Positions 33,511-42,825 of a stretch of 64,000 nucleotides of DNA are shown piece by piece. Position 1 is the first letter of the stretch. Every line of letters begins with the position of its first letter. Source of the DNA: CAG-390 sp045543615 (GTDB lineage: Bacteria > Bacillota > Clostridia > Oscillospirales > CAG-272); contig JAZPXL010000005.1 in the NCBI GenBank assembly GCA_045543615.1, positions 124,001 through 188,000 on the forward strand, given 5' to 3'. The notes beneath the pieces were generated by a model. It worked only from the letters and a program-made list of their open reading frames with translations. It made no database searches and was not told the origin of the DNA. The position numbers and the translations under genes are program-made.

Positions 33511-34896
33511 ATGAAACGATTTAGAACGTCCTGGCTCTGCTTGCTTGCATCTTTGGCTCTCTGTCTCTCGCTTATAAGCTGTACTCCTCTCACCGAAGGT
33601 AGCGCAATAACTACCGAAGGACAGGAAATAACATCATTCTTTGTTGATTCAACCTCATCTCCGTCCGATGACTCAACCACATCTCCCGAAAGTGACACTA
33701 CCACCTCTTGCGAAAGCGTGACAGACACAAATACCGAGAGCGAAACCTCATCAAGAGAAGCTACGCTCTCTCCCGAAACCTCATACACTCCTGAGACTAT
33801 ATACACTCCTGAAACTACATACACTCCTGAGACTACATACTCTCCCGAAACGACCTACACACCCGAGACTACATACTCTCCCGAAACAACGGAAGAGGAG
33901 ACAAGCGATGTAGGTGGCGAGGTACAAAGCTCAACATTCTCGATACATTTCATTGATGTTGGGCAGGCTGATGCTGCACTTATTGAATGCGACGGCCGTT
34001 TTATGCTCATCGACGGAGGAAATGTTGATGATGCAAGCATCATCACCTCTGCGCTCAACACCCACAAGGTTGACAAGCTTGATATCGTGGTAGCGTCCCA
34101 CGCTCACGAGGATCACATCGGAGGTCTTGCCTCTGCGCTGAATTTCAAGTCCACAGCTTTAACTCTTACGCCTACGACCTCGTATAACACCACAGCGTTC
34201 AAAAACTTTATTAACGCCGCAAATCGCAACAGCGAGAAAGTAAAGATACCATCAGTTGGCGACAGCTATCCTCTTGGAAGCTCGAACATAAAGATTATTG
34301 CAGTAAACTCTGCATCCGATGTAAACGAATCCTCTATTATTCTTAAAATTGAATATGGTGAGACATCTTTCTTGTTTACGGGTGACGCTGAAAAAGGCGC
34401 AGAGCGTGCTGCGCTGGGCAGTGGATATGATCTGAAATCAACCGTTCTCAAGGTTGGACATCACGGAAGTAATACATCGTCATCCTCCGACTTTCTCAAG
34501 GCTGTAAATCCCGAATACGCCGTAATTTCAGTAGGCGAGGGCAACTCCTACGGACACCCGTCAAGTGACATTATTTCCCGTATTGCAAGCCTGGGTACTG
34601 CTATATACAGAACCGATCTTCAAGGTGACGTATATTGCACAAGCGATGGCAAGAATGTAACTTTAAGGGCCGAGAAAAACGAGCATCTCGTCACCACTAC
34701 CCCACCAAATGTTACCGATCCTGATATCGAAGAGGAAATCCTTACATACATCCTCAACACAAATTCAAAGAAATTCCACTGCGAAAGCTGCTCAAGCGCA
34801 GCAAAGATAAGCAGCAAAAACAAGCAAGTATTTACAGGCAAGCGCAGCGAGCTTATCTCAGACGGATACTCTCCCTGTGGCTACTGCCATCCATAA
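33511..34896 (+). CDS. Secreted metallo-beta-lactamase-fold lipoprotein (ComEC-C-like)
   Basis: A 461-residue lipoprotein with a lipobox LISC (Cys24). Residues 30-130 are a Ser/Thr/Glu-rich linker that includes seven six-residue repeats of the TYTPET type. The catalytic domain (about 142-385) is a metallo-beta-lactamase fold of the ComEC/Rec2 C-terminal type: HFIDVGQADA, the metal motif HAHEDH (197-202) and VGHHGSNTS. Such domains can act as nucleases or phosphodiesterases; the substrate here is unknown. The last 50 residues (FHCESCSSAAKISS ... CGYCHP) resemble a small zinc-binding tail found in secreted nucleases of Firmicutes. AAGGAAGAT precedes the ATG. Confidence 0.9.
   Translation: MKRFRTSWLCLLASLALCLSLISCTPLTEGSAITTEGQEITSFFVDSTSSPSDDSTTSPESDTTTSCESVTDTNTESETSSREATLSPETSYTPETIYTPETTYTPETTYSPETTYTPETTYSPETTEEETSDVGGEVQSSTFSIHFIDVGQADAALIECDGRFMLIDGGNVDDASIITSALNTHKVDKLDIVVASHAHEDHIGGLASALNFKSTALTLTPTTSYNTTAFKNFINAANRNSEKVKIPSVGDSYPLGSSNIKIIAVNSASDVNESSIILKIEYGETSFLFTGDAEKGAERAALGSGYDLKSTVLKVGHHGSNTSSSSDFLKAVNPEYAVISVGEGNSYGHPSSDIISRIASLGTAIYRTDLQGDVYCTSDGKNVTLRAEKNEHLVTTTPPNVTDPDIEEEILTYILNTNSKKFHCESCSSAAKISSKNKQVFTGKRSELISDGYSPCGYCHP
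33769..33894 (+). repeat. 18-bp tandem repeat coding for (S/T)PETxY units
   Basis: Seven tandem 18-base units with synonymous and conservative changes, inside the linker of the secreted MBL-fold lipoprotein. Pure coding repeat; no sign of a CRISPR structure. Confidence 0.9.
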
Positions 34897-34904
34897 CTCA
34901 AAGA

Positions 34905-34942
34905 AATACGGCATCCTGATTGTAGGATGCCGTATTGTTATA
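34905..34942. terminator. Bidirectional terminator between the MBL-fold gene and pcrA
   Basis: A 13-bp stem (34905-34917 with 34924-34936) with a 6-base loop between convergent genes. The minus strand continues as TTTCTTTG; the plus side is only T-rich. Confidence 0.75.
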
Positions 34943-37423
34943 TTATGCTTTTTTGAGCTTTGCATACGAGCCCATCAGTTTCTTTGTTCCGACATCGTCG
35001 AACACAACCTCATAGAGCATATCCGATCCCATAGGCTTTGCACTGAGCACATCGCCCTCACCAAAGGTGGCGTGTCTTACTCTGTCGCCCGGCTCAAATA
35101 TCTCGCTCGGCGTTTTCTGAGTGGTGGATGTAGACGCTTTGCTTGCAGGTCTTGTCATAGAATAGCCCACGCTTGTGGGGCGCGTTCCCTCTACTGAAGC
35201 TATGTGTGCGCCTTGATTGGAAACAGGACGTGATGAATACGTATTTGATGAGAAATATGTTCTTCCCGACGGCGAGAGTGATTGATAAACAGGGACAGTA
35301 AACTCTCCGTCATCCGATGAATAGAGTTTTTTGTCAACAAGCGCATCGGGTATGTCCTCAATGAAGCGAGAGATTGGATTGTAGCTTGTCCGTCCGTAAA
35401 GCATTCTCTGCCTTGCGCAAAGCAGATAAAGCTCCCTCTTCGCTCTCGTTATCGCAACATAAGCAAGCCGTCTTTCCTCCTCAAGCTCTCTTGTGTCAGA
35501 GAGGCTCTGCACTCCGGGGAATATTCCCTCCTCAAGACCGGGGATTATGGCAACGGGGAACTCAAGTCCCTTTGCGCTATGAATAGTCATAAGCACAACT
35601 GCGTCTGCGCTCTCGTCAAACCTGTCAACGTCAGCAACAAGTGCCGTCTCTTCAAGGAAGCCCGTCAGCGTCGGCTCTTCGTTTGCCTTCATATATTCAA
35701 TAACGCTCGATGTAAACTCATCGACGTTATCAAGTCTGTCCTTCTCTTCCTCGCCACCGTCAATGAGCATCTGCCTGTATCCACTTCTCTCAAGTACGTG
35801 ACCGACAAATGCGTCAAGTGGGCAACCGTCATCAAGCATTCGCCGCAGATCCTCAATCATTGACGTGAAGTTTATAAGCAGAACAGCTGCTCTGGAGAGC
35901 GCAACATATCTGTTTGCGTTGCGCATAACCTCAAACATCGAGATGCCCTCTTCACTTGCAATAGCCGCCACGGCATTGAGCGTGACCTCGCCTATCTTTC
36001 TGCGAGGCTCGTTGATTATTCGCTTAAGTCTTATGTCATCATCTGTGTTGTTAATGAGCTGGAGGTAAGCAACAACATCACGAATTTCCTTTCGGTCTGC
36101 AAATCGCACTCCACCGTAAATTCTGTACGGTATAGCACTTTTTGCAAATGTACGCTCTATTGTGCTTGATTGAGCATTTACACGGTAGAGGACGGCGAAA
36201 TCACGGTAGCTGTGTTTCTTTGCGGCAACAGCACCGAGAATAATGTCAGCAACTCTCTTTGCCTCAGCCTTCTCGTCAAAAAGCTGTTCAAGCTGAATAT
36301 TTCGCCCTCCCTCGCTGTTCGTCCAAAGCACCTTTTTGCGTCTCTCGGAGTTCTTGCTAATGACGGCATTTGCGGCGTCAAGTATGGTCTTGGTTGAGCG
36401 ATAATTCTGCTCAAGCTTGACTATCTTAGCTGAGGGATATGTCTTGTCAAAGCTCAGGATATTTTCGATGGTTGCGCCACGAAAACGGTAAATACTCTGG
36501 TCATCATCACCAACTACCATAATATTTCCCCACTCCGACGCAAGAAGCGAGCACAGACGGAACTGTGCGTGGTTTGTGTCCTGATACTCGTCAACGCAGA
36601 TATATTTAAATCTGCCTGCGTAGTATTGTCTGACCTCCTCGTCCTCTTCAAGAAGACGGACAGTTTGCATTATTATATCATCAAAGTCGAGTGCGTTTGA
36701 TGCAAAAAGCCTCGCCTGATATTCAGCATATATCTTTGCATAAACCTTCTCACGAAAGCCTGCTTTCGACTCACGAAGATATTCATCGGGGCCGAGAAGC
36801 TTTTCTTTGGCACGGCTTATCTCACCTGCCACCTGCTTTACGGTAAAGCTCTTCTCGTCGATATTCATTTCCTTCATTATCGACACGAGAAGCTTTTTTG
36901 TGTCATCGGTATCGTATATGGTTGCGTTGTTACGATAACCGAGCCTCTGTCCGTATTTACGGATAATTCGCATACAGATAGCGTGGAATGTGCCTGCCCA
37001 GATGCTCTTTGAGATCTCCTCATCGTCGAATATACGACCGAGTCGCTCGATCATCTCCTTTGCAGCCTTATTGGTAAAGGTAATGGCAAGGATATTCCAC
37101 GGTGGGCAAGGGGAGGTGATAAACTCGTCAAGTATCGGTGAGATGTACTCGGACGGGTAGCTTAAAGCCTCCTCAAGTGCCGCAACCGTAAGCTCGGAGA
37201 GATCTTTTGGGGGAGTCTCGCTGTAATATGCGTTTCCGTATTTAATAATTTGCGCTATTCTGCGTACAAGCACTGTGGTCTTTCCACTTCCTGCACCGGC
37301 TATGACAAGCAGAGGGCCTTCTGTTGTGACAACAGCCTCCAATTGCCTTTCGTTGAGATCGCTCATAGCCTTTTTGAATAACGCTCTCTTTGCTATTATG
37401 TATCGTTCTGTTAATCTATCCAT
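34943..37423 (-). CDS. pcrA: ATP-dependent DNA helicase PcrA (UvrD family)
   Basis: An 826-residue superfamily 1A 3'-to-5' helicase for repair and replication-transcription conflicts. The Q-motif (LNERQLEAV), Walker A (AGAGSGKTT, 42-50), Walker B (CVDEYQDTN), motif III (VVGDDDQSIYRFRGA), and motifs V and VI (MTIHSAKGLEF, VAITRAKREL) are all present. The C-terminal Tudor-like domain seen in PcrA is also present (FGEGDVLSAKPMGSD). I keep the ATG at 37423, which has AAGGACAG upstream; an internal ATG at codon 20 is possible. A stable hairpin lies between this start and the small ORF upstream. Confidence 0.95.
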   Translation of the reverse strand: MDRLTERYIIAKRALFKKAMSDLNERQLEAVVTTEGPLLVIAGAGSGKTTVLVRRIAQIIKYGNAYYSETPPKDLSELTVAALEEALSYPSEYISPILDEFITSPCPPWNILAITFTNKAAKEMIERLGRIFDDEEISKSIWAGTFHAICMRIIRKYGQRLGYRNNATIYDTDDTKKLLVSIMKEMNIDEKSFTVKQVAGEISRAKEKLLGPDEYLRESKAGFREKVYAKIYAEYQARLFASNALDFDDIIMQTVRLLEEDEEVRQYYAGRFKYICVDEYQDTNHAQFRLCSLLASEWGNIMVVGDDDQSIYRFRGATIENILSFDKTYPSAKIVKLEQNYRSTKTILDAANAVISKNSERRKKVLWTNSEGGRNIQLEQLFDEKAEAKRVADIILGAVAAKKHSYRDFAVLYRVNAQSSTIERTFAKSAIPYRIYGGVRFADRKEIRDVVAYLQLINNTDDDIRLKRIINEPRRKIGEVTLNAVAAIASEEGISMFEVMRNANRYVALSRAAVLLINFTSMIEDLRRMLDDGCPLDAFVGHVLERSGYRQMLIDGGEEEKDRLDNVDEFTSSVIEYMKANEEPTLTGFLEETALVADVDRFDESADAVVLMTIHSAKGLEFPVAIIPGLEEGIFPGVQSLSDTRELEEERRLAYVAITRAKRELYLLCARQRMLYGRTSYNPISRFIEDIPDALVDKKLYSSDDGEFTVPVYQSLSPSGRTYFSSNTYSSRPVSNQGAHIASVEGTRPTSVGYSMTRPASKASTSTTQKTPSEIFEPGDRVRHATFGEGDVLSAKPMGSDMLYEVVFDDVGTKKLMGSYAKLKKA

Positions 37424-37441
37424 TTTCTGTCCTTACAGTCA

Positions 37442-37487
37442 AGAGTCGGGGATGCTCCGAGAGGAGCATCCCCATCGCAGACTCTTA
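37442..37487 (-). other. Stable hairpin just upstream of pcrA
   Basis: GGGGATGCTCC pairs with GGAGCATCCCC around a 4-base loop (37447-37472), and AGAGTC/GACTCT (37442-37447 with 37480-37485) extends the helix with a bulge. No T tract follows on the minus strand, so it is not a classical terminator. It may set mRNA processing or pcrA expression; this is inference. Confidence 0.6.
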
Positions 37488-37637
37488 TCTTTCGCATTCC
37501 CTCTCGTTTGAGGCACGGCCCTGATTTTTGCCCTCGCCTGCATTCTGAGCTCCGGTTCTGCTTTGATTTTGATTCTGATTCTGATTTTGGTTTCGGTTCT
37601 GATTCTTGTTCTGATTTTTGTTCTGCTGATTGTTCAT
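37485..37637 (-). CDS. 50-residue Asn/Gln-rich small protein
   Basis: A short ORF with an ATG at 37637 and CACAGGAGTTATT before it, encoding 50 residues and ending in TAA at 37485. About half the residues are Asn or Gln: residues 2-25 alternate Asn with Gln and a few Lys or Arg, and the tail is charged (GEGKNQG, SNERECER). I do not recognise it. Composition is reminiscent of small Asn/Gln-rich spore proteins such as gamma-type SASPs, but there is no family motif to prove this. It lies 71 bases after a membrane protein gene and before pcrA, with a stable hairpin right after the stop. The ribosome-binding site argues for real translation. Confidence 0.6.
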   Translation of the reverse strand: MNNQQNKNQNKNQNRNQNQNQNQNQSRTGAQNAGEGKNQGRASNERECER

Positions 37638-37708
37638 AATAACTCCTGTGCGGTATAATTTTTCTCTCTCACCGCAATAGGATTATTTCCCACAGAGAAC
37701 GTGCTTAT

Positions 37709-39136
37709 TCAATCAAGCATATATCTTGACTCAACCTCTGTATTTATAGCACCCGACATACCTACCGCAGATGCAAACGCAACAAGTGAGAGCGCAAACG
37801 CCACCATCCACCATACCTGACCTATCATTTCGTTTGGGAAAGTGATCATAAGCTCATAAAGCCCACTACCTATTGCAGACAACACCGAAAGCGAAAGGCA
37901 TATCCACACCTTTATATCAAGCTCACGGTGCAGAGCGTGGAGTCTCGTTTTTATGTATTGCTCGTCCATAGTCTTTGGAACATATCCACAGTGCGCACGA
38001 ATGACTACCCTTATAGATAGCAGTGCCACTACCACAAGTGCGGCAAAGAGCAGATTTTCAATAACACGCACAGGGTACATACGGAGGAACTCTGCAAAAA
38101 CATTCGGGTTTTTCCAGACAAGCCCCTCGGAGTTTTCGTATCTGAAATTGTACGCCATTGAAGTACCGATAACCGTAAAAGCTCCGTAAACAACACTCAA
38201 AACTGTTCCGACGATATACCTCTTTGTGTAAGTCTTAAGCCTCAAAAAGAGGAATAGAAAAGCCACGGCACAGAGCACGTCAGGGATCGCGTTTGCTCTG
38301 TCGACATAGAAATCTGCCGATAAAAGCATTCCTACACAAAGAATGATGAGCAGAAACGCAATATCTCTTGTGACAAAAAGTCCCGTCTTTGGCAGAACCT
38401 CTGCTCTGTATTTTTCTCTTGCCGTATCGAAAAATGCAACGTCACGCCTCAAAGCTATAATATATCGAAGCATTCGCACAAGCCATAGTGTGCCAAGCAC
38501 AAAGCCGAGCATCACGGAAAGTGTACGGAACAGACCTAAAAATCCATACCAATTAAATGTTGTATCATCATAAGTATGATTTGAGAGCACGGCAAATTCA
38601 CAAACATTTGCAAGCACAGCCTTTGCTATAAGGAAAAAGATCGTGTAATCCTTAAGCGAGGTTGTGACGTTACCGAGATGTGACGCACGGGTGCCTCTTG
38701 CTTTCTTTGAAAATGTTGTCTTCAGCGGCACCTCACCACCTGCGCTCTGTGCGTGATAAACAAAGCCCTCGAAAAGTGAAATCCAGGCCGGAATACCGTA
38801 TATCAGCTCTACAACGGAGAAACAGAACGAGACGAGCAAAAACATCATTTCTCTCTCGTCATTAGCCCCAATTCCTCCGAAAATCCAAAACAGAGAGGCA
38901 ATCTTTATTATGCTTACGGGAACAAGTACCCGAAACTTTTTAAAAGCCGTTTCAAAATGGGACGATATATCCCTGAAATAACGCAAGCTCAAAGTCAGAA
39001 TGATATAAGCCACAGCATCGGGCAAAACATCCACAAGTGCGATATTCTGATCAAACAGGAAAAATGGCGCGAGCAAAATCAAGCCCATTCCAAGAAATTT
39101 TCCAAGCTTCTTATCCTTCAGCTTTTCGATATTCAT
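37709..39136 (-). CDS. Polytopic membrane protein of unknown function
   Basis: A 475-residue protein with about ten hydrophobic helices spread over its whole length and basic cytoplasmic loops (SKKARGTRASHLG, LKTYTKRY). I recognise no transport or enzyme motif. Its first 60 residues (LPDAVAYIILTLSLRYFRDI) resemble the start of the 236-residue membrane protein encoded just upstream (VLMGIGLYKLRDYF), so the two may be distant relatives. It lies in the secA-led minus-strand group, 31 bases downstream of that gene, with AGGTGCAAAATG at its start. Confidence 0.85.
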   Translation of the reverse strand: MNIEKLKDKKLGKFLGMGLILLAPFFLFDQNIALVDVLPDAVAYIILTLSLRYFRDISSHFETAFKKFRVLVPVSIIKIASLFWIFGGIGANDEREMMFLLVSFCFSVVELIYGIPAWISLFEGFVYHAQSAGGEVPLKTTFSKKARGTRASHLGNVTTSLKDYTIFFLIAKAVLANVCEFAVLSNHTYDDTTFNWYGFLGLFRTLSVMLGFVLGTLWLVRMLRYIIALRRDVAFFDTAREKYRAEVLPKTGLFVTRDIAFLLIILCVGMLLSADFYVDRANAIPDVLCAVAFLFLFLRLKTYTKRYIVGTVLSVVYGAFTVIGTSMAYNFRYENSEGLVWKNPNVFAEFLRMYPVRVIENLLFAALVVVALLSIRVVIRAHCGYVPKTMDEQYIKTRLHALHRELDIKVWICLSLSVLSAIGSGLYELMITFPNEMIGQVWWMVAFALSLVAFASAVGMSGAINTEVESRYMLD

Positions 39137-39167
39137 TTTGCACCTCCCGTATTTTTGTCAGCTCTCA

Positions 39168-39851
39168 TCATTTTTTTGATGAGCGTTTTTTGCTGTTCTT
39201 TTTCTTTTTCTTCTCTTCTGCCTGCATCGCTGCCCTCTCGGCAGCCTCACGTTCTCTTTTTTCAAGAGCGTCGCCTATTTTATTTACGAACGGAATGCGA
39301 GAACGACGTCTCGGCATATCCTCGTCTCCCTCAGGGCATATTCTCATATAGCAACCGAAAAGAAGCGCAATTACCATAACCGTCCAAACGATCTGCACTG
39401 CAAATACAATATCAGCCGATACTATGCCGAATACAGAGAGGACATAGAGAACTCCGCCAAGCACTACGGCACAAAGATCGGTCACAGCAGACACCTTACG
39501 ATCAGATAGATCAACGTGCCCGAATGCAAAGAATGTGGACAGCAAAAGGAAAATATTAAACAAATATACACCACCGTCACGGATGTATCTCACAACCGTC
39601 ATTATCGTGCAGAGGAGCGCATTCTCCGGCGCAAGCAGGAGGGATATATCACATACGCCCTCGGCTAAAGCGAGCACAAACAGGACACAGGTGGTAATAA
39701 ATGACAGCATATAGCTTGGGAAATAGTCCCTCAGCTTATATAGTCCTATACCCATCAGAACACATCCGACAAGGCGAATTGCCCAACCGTAAAGCGTGAT
39801 GGAAAGCAAGGAGTAGGCGATGTATCCAATGACTAAAAGTCCGTAGCCCAT
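39168..39851 (-). CDS. Membrane protein of unknown function, coupled to secA
   Basis: About 227 residues from the ATG at 39851 (MGYGLLVIGYIAYSLL). This ATG overlaps the secA stop (TGATG) and has GGAGGAAGAGGC upstream, which points to translational coupling; a longer frame to 39878 would lie inside secA. About six hydrophobic helices are followed by a cytoplasmic tail with a long charged helix (REREAAERAAMQAEEKKKKKN) that is extremely basic at its end. Coupling to secA could suggest a membrane-biogenesis role, but that is speculation. Confidence 0.85.
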   Translation of the reverse strand: MGYGLLVIGYIAYSLLSITLYGWAIRLVGCVLMGIGLYKLRDYFPSYMLSFITTCVLFVLALAEGVCDISLLLAPENALLCTIMTVVRYIRDGGVYLFNIFLLLSTFFAFGHVDLSDRKVSAVTDLCAVVLGGVLYVLSVFGIVSADIVFAVQIVWTVMVIALLFGCYMRICPEGDEDMPRRRSRIPFVNKIGDALEKREREAAERAAMQAEEKKKKKNSKKRSSKK

Positions 39852-42625
39852 CAGCCTCTTCCTCCGGCCCCACAGCACTTCTTGTATTTCTTACCACTAC
39901 CACAGGGACAGGGATCGTTAGGACCTACCTTTTCGCTTCTTGCAGGTGTGTTTCCCGAAGGTCTTGCCCCTCTGCGCACAGCTGCACCATCACGGCCGAG
40001 CTGTATATCACGCAGTTGCTCGGGGGTTACCACAACAACCTCAGGCAGCTTTCTTGTGAGTATTTCACGGACAGTCGACTGTCTTATCTCGTTGATAAGA
40101 TCAGCAAACATACTTGAGCCGATGATCTTATATTCCTTGAGTGGATCACGCTGTGCATACGCCTGAAGCATTACAGTCTCCTTGAGCGCATCCATAGCAT
40201 CGATATGGTCAAGCCATCTCTCGTCCATATTGTGAAGGAGAACGGAACGCTCAAACATTCTCATTCTCGTCTCGTCTTCTGCGGCACGCGCGTGATAGAG
40301 TGCTATTGCATTTGCAGAGATGATCTCCTTGAGCTTACCTGCAACCTTTTCTGCGCTCTCGCCTGCTGCAAAGTCAAGCTCGCCCTCGCTGCAGCCCCAT
40401 CCAAGATACTTGCGTTCAAGTGCCTCGACGTCAATTTCACTGTACCTTGCGCCCTCAAGCGTGATTACAGCCTCCTCGATCGAGTCCTCAATAGTCGATT
40501 CGATCATATGAAGGATCTTTGCCGAAATATCGCCCTCTGCTATAATCTCGTTTCGGAGAGAATAGATCTGCTTTCTCTGCTCGTTTAAGATATCGTCATA
40601 CTGAAGGACGTTCTTTCTCATCTTGAAGTTGTTCGACTCAACACGCTTCTGCGCCTTTTCCATTACGTCGGACAGAATGCGTGTATTCTGCGAAAGGTCG
40701 CCGTCGCTGTCACGCAGCAGGCTCTGTGACATTGCCGAAAACCTCTTCATTCTCTCGTCTCCGAACAGACGCATAATATCGTCCTGGAGTGAGATATAGA
40801 AGGTTGATTCACCGGGGTCGCCCTGACGTCCTGCACGTCCACGGAGCTGGTTGTCAATTCGTCTCGATTCGTGTCTCTCAGAGCCGATGATGTAAAGTCC
40901 ACCCGCCGCTATAACTGCCTGACGGTCAGGCTCTATCTCAGCCTTGTATTTCTCAAAGTAAATCTTAAATGTATTTCTTGCATTTCTTATGTCGGGGTTG
41001 TCCGTGTAAGCCGAGCCCGTTGCCGCCGCTATAAGCTCAGGACGAATTCCAAGTCTCGTCATCTCAGCCTTTGCCATATGCTCGGGGTTACCACCAAGCA
41101 TAATATCAGTTCCTCGGCCTGCCATATTGGTTGCAAGCGTTACTCTGCCGGGGCGTCCTGCCTCTGCAATAATCTCAGCCTCGTGCTCGTGGTTCTTTGC
41201 GTTGAGCATATTGAACCTGATGCCCGCCGCCTTCAGAAGCTTTGCAAGCACCTCGGACTTTTCGACCGACGGTGTGCCGATAAGAACGGGCTGTCCTCTC
41301 TCAATACACTCACGCACCTGCTTGATAATTGCCGCATACTTCGACTTCTCGTCAACAAACACACGGTCGGGATTGTCACGGCGAATCATCGGTCTGTTTG
41401 TCGGCACTTCAACAACATCAAGTCCGTAAATCTCACGGAACTCCTCTTCCTCTGTAAGCGCAGTACCCGTCATTCCCGAGAGCTTTGTATACATACGGAA
41501 ATAGTTCTGAATGGTTACAGTTGCACTTACTCTCGACTCGCCCTTAACGCTGACACGCTCCTTTGCCTCAATCGCCTGATGCAAGCCGTCCTGATAACGA
41601 CGTCCCTGCATAAGACGGCCTGTGTGAGGGTCAACGATAATGACCTCTCCGTTTACAACAACATAGTCAACCTCCTTCTTCTTTACGCCCCAGGCGTGAA
41701 CGGATTGGTTGATATTATGTGCAATAACTGCATTTTCGGGATCGTTAAGGTTTTCAATGCCAAACGCCTGCTCTACCTTCTTAATTCCACGAGGTGTAAG
41801 AACTGCGCTTCCTCTCTTCTCGTCAACGATATAGTCGCAGTTTTCGTCATCGGTCTCGGATTTGTCATCCATCTCCTTGACGACCTTACCTCTCATCTTT
41901 CGGACAACTGCATCGCACTTTTCGTAAATATCCGAGGTCTTGTCTCCAACGCCCGAAATGATAAGGGGCGTTCTTGCCTCGTCAATAAGTATCGAGTCAA
42001 CCTCGTCTATGATACAGAAATTATGTCCTCTCTGCAAAAGCTGTGCCTTTGTTCTTGCAAGGTTATCACGCAGATAGTCAAAGCCAAACTCAGTATTTGT
42101 ACCGTATGTGATATCTGCGGCATACTGCGCTCTCTTCTCTGCAGGTGACATATTTTTGAGCACAACGCCCGTAACAAGTCCGAGGTATTCATAAATTCTG
42201 CCCATCTCACGTGCATCACGGAGAGCCAGATAATCGTTAACCGTTACGATATGCACTCCCTTGCCACTGAGGGCGTTAAGATATGCAGGCATCGTCGCAA
42301 CGAGAGTTTTACCCTCACCGGTCTTCATTTCTGCAATTCTACCCTGATGGAGCAATATACCACCGAGTATCTGAACGTGGAACGGACGCTTGCCGAGAAT
42401 TCTGTCTGCCACCTCACGAACTGCCGCAAAGGCGTCGGGCAGAATATCATCAAGAGTCTCGCCATCCGTAAGTCTCTGTCTGAGGACAACACTTGTAGAG
42501 CGAAGCTCATCTTCGCTCATCTGCTTATATTTATCTGCAAGTGCCTCAACGGCATCTGCTATGGGCTTGATCTTCTTTATCTGCTTTTTGCTGTAATCGC
42601 CAAAAATCAAAGTTTCAAGTTTCAT
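39851..42625 (-). CDS. secA: Preprotein translocase ATPase SecA
   Basis: The 924-residue motor that pushes unfolded preproteins through SecYEG. Nucleotide-binding domain 1 has Walker A MKTGEGKTLV (about 100-109) and DEVDSILIDEART; the preprotein cross-linking domain follows, then domain 2 with TNMAGRGTDIMLGG and QLRGRAGRQGDPG. Helical scaffold and wing regions follow, and the C-terminus has the SEC-C zinc motif (CPCGSGKKYKKCC) that binds SecB or ribosomes in other bacteria. Length is typical for Clostridia. It leads the minus-strand group and is not followed by prfB, its frequent neighbour in Firmicutes. Confidence 0.97.
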   Translation of the reverse strand: MKLETLIFGDYSKKQIKKIKPIADAVEALADKYKQMSEDELRSTSVVLRQRLTDGETLDDILPDAFAAVREVADRILGKRPFHVQILGGILLHQGRIAEMKTGEGKTLVATMPAYLNALSGKGVHIVTVNDYLALRDAREMGRIYEYLGLVTGVVLKNMSPAEKRAQYAADITYGTNTEFGFDYLRDNLARTKAQLLQRGHNFCIIDEVDSILIDEARTPLIISGVGDKTSDIYEKCDAVVRKMRGKVVKEMDDKSETDDENCDYIVDEKRGSAVLTPRGIKKVEQAFGIENLNDPENAVIAHNINQSVHAWGVKKKEVDYVVVNGEVIIVDPHTGRLMQGRRYQDGLHQAIEAKERVSVKGESRVSATVTIQNYFRMYTKLSGMTGTALTEEEEFREIYGLDVVEVPTNRPMIRRDNPDRVFVDEKSKYAAIIKQVRECIERGQPVLIGTPSVEKSEVLAKLLKAAGIRFNMLNAKNHEHEAEIIAEAGRPGRVTLATNMAGRGTDIMLGGNPEHMAKAEMTRLGIRPELIAAATGSAYTDNPDIRNARNTFKIYFEKYKAEIEPDRQAVIAAGGLYIIGSERHESRRIDNQLRGRAGRQGDPGESTFYISLQDDIMRLFGDERMKRFSAMSQSLLRDSDGDLSQNTRILSDVMEKAQKRVESNNFKMRKNVLQYDDILNEQRKQIYSLRNEIIAEGDISAKILHMIESTIEDSIEEAVITLEGARYSEIDVEALERKYLGWGCSEGELDFAAGESAEKVAGKLKEIISANAIALYHARAAEDETRMRMFERSVLLHNMDERWLDHIDAMDALKETVMLQAYAQRDPLKEYKIIGSSMFADLINEIRQSTVREILTRKLPEVVVVTPEQLRDIQLGRDGAAVRRGARPSGNTPARSEKVGPNDPCPCGSGKKYKKCCGAGGRG

Positions 42626-42665
42626 TTTCGCACCTTTTCATAACTGAAATATAAATATTCATTTT

Positions 42666-42671
42666 ATTATA
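42666..42671 (-). promoter_or_regulatory. Likely -10 box of the secA promoter
   Basis: A perfect TATAAT on the minus strand lies about 40 bases before the secA ATG. The -35 candidate 17 bases upstream (TGGTAA) is weak. Confidence 0.5.
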
Positions 42672-42759
42672 CAACATTTTAGATTAGATTACCATATACA
42701 ATTGTAAATTTTTTAGCTTTAAGGTCAACTTTTATTGACAAAACCCTCACACCCTCCAC

Positions 42760-42788
42760 TTGACAAACAAGAAAAGATGGATTACAAT
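42760..42788 (+). promoter_or_regulatory. Sigma-A promoter of mnmA
   Basis: TTGACA (42760-42765), a 17-base spacer and TACAAT (42783-42788), 37 bases before the ATG. Confidence 0.85.
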
Positions 42789-42825
42789 ATAAAATGCTAA
42801 TACAAATGCAAACGGAGGTGGTAAT

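Noticed and set aside
33769..33894. Short direct repeats resembling a CRISPR array
   Set aside because: The 18-bp units are in frame, have no spacers and code for a TPET-type linker.
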